Shown here one piece after another: positions 13,167-13,616 of a stretch of DNA of 13,616 nt. The notes under the pieces were generated by a model that saw nothing but the letters and a program-made list of their open reading frames with translations, had not been told where the DNA came from and did not search any database. Position 1 is the stretch's first letter, and every line of letters begins with the position of its first letter. This stretch comes from Victivallales bacterium (GTDB taxonomy: Bacteria > Verrucomicrobiota > Lentisphaeria > Oligosphaerales > Oligosphaeraceae). Where the stretch lies: the NCBI GenBank assembly GCA_017964325.1, contig JAGCSE010000154.1, positions 1-13,616 of the forward strand. Direction: 5' to 3'. The position numbers and the translations under genes are program-made.

Positions 13167-13616
13167 ATGAAGAAACTACTCGCAGCACTCATCTTCGCAG
13201 GATTCGGTCTCGCCATCGCACAGGACGCGCCACCGCCGGCGGACAAGCCGGAAGGCCCCAGAAATGAACAGGGCGGTCGCCCCGGACGTCCAGGCGGCGG
13301 TCAATTCAATCCTGAAAGATTCCAAGCACAGATGATCAAACGCATGGAAGCTCAGGCTGCTGAAATCCTGAAGGTCTATGACAAGAACCAAGACGGAGCC
13401 CTCGACGCGGAAGAAAAAGCCGCCATGGAAAAGGATTTCGAAGAAGTCATGAAGAAGGCCCGCCTCGCCAACTCCTATGAAAGAATCAAAGTCATCGACG
13501 CTGACGGCGACCTCACGTTCAGCGAAGAACAAAAACAGCAGGCCCCGCAGCGCCTCCGCGAAGATATGCAGAAACGCGGCGCTGCACGCGGCGGTTTCGG
13601 CGGCGGCCCTGGCTTC
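13167..13616 (+). CDS. Secreted EF-hand, Gly/Arg/Pro-rich protein (partial, 3' end outside window)
   Basis: 150 codons are visible with no stop. A Sec signal peptide covers residues 1-19 (MKKLLAALIF, then A-I-A-Q-D). A low-complexity Pro/Gly/Arg stretch follows (20-47), then a charged helical part. One canonical EF-hand calcium loop spans 72-83: D72, N74, D76, G77, L79, D80, E83. A second loop at 111-122 (DADGDLTFSEEQ) keeps D111, D113 and D115 but lacks the glycine at position 6 and the acid at position 12. It looks one residue short and may bind poorly. A Gly/Arg-rich tail starts near 138. Calcium binding outside the cytoplasm is inferred, and the partner or role is unknown. Small secreted EF-hand proteins of this style are common in Planctomycetes-Verrucomicrobia-type genomes. 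Its leader carries the nested inverted repeats. Confidence 0.85.
   Translation, partial: MKKLLAALIFAGFGLAIAQDAPPPADKPEGPRNEQGGRPGRPGGGQFNPERFQAQMIKRMEAQAAEILKVYDKNQDGALDAEEKAAMEKDFEEVMKKARLANSYERIKVIDADGDLTFSEEQKQQAPQRLREDMQKRGAARGGFGGGPGF

Overview
The window reads as a chromosomal segment of a carbohydrate-degrading bacterium, most likely from the PVC superphylum (Lentisphaerota/Kiritimatiellota-like, gut or sediment type). This is inferred from gene content and has not been tested: a GH28-like enzyme beside a Gfo/Idh/MocA oxidoreductase, a secreted GH43-like enzyme, a secreted phosphodiester-glycosidase (NAGPA-like) protein, RNase HIII, a DUF1015 protein and an EF-hand protein. GC content looks moderate. 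Shine-Dalgarno sites are clear before some genes and absent before others.

Layout. 1-1265 (minus) is the 5' part of a lipoprotein with a glycoside-hydrolase-like TIM-barrel start, cut by the window edge. 1356-2378 (minus) is a Gfo/Idh/MocA oxidoreductase. It is divergent from 2491-3741 (plus), a GH28-like protein with no signal peptide. 3742-4202 has no gene but is full of structure: a hairpin terminator, a roughly 200-bp element with imperfect terminal inverted repeats and nested hairpins, and a perfect 25-unit heptanucleotide array. 4203-5180 (minus) is a secreted GH43-like enzyme, divergent from 5391-7511 (plus), a secreted NAGPA-domain protein. A 21-bp near-perfect palindrome lies between them. 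7538-9208 (plus) is a membrane protein built from a tandem duplication plus a DUF3592-like end. 9321-10265 (minus) is RNase HIII. It is divergent from a DUF1015 protein (10465-11685) followed by diaminopimelate decarboxylase (11722-12987). 12988-13166 holds a nested inverted-repeat leader, then the 5' part of a secreted EF-hand protein (13167 to the window end).

How the genes fit together. The left half looks like a polysaccharide-use locus. The GH43 enzyme, the NAGPA protein and the lipoprotein carry export signals and would act outside the cytoplasm. The GH28-like protein and the oxidoreductase look cytoplasmic and would handle imported oligosaccharides or sugar derivatives. The right half is housekeeping (R-loop/RNA-DNA hybrid removal and lysine/DAP metabolism) plus a poorly understood DUF1015 protein. 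The least explained feature is the element and heptamer array at 3809-4188.
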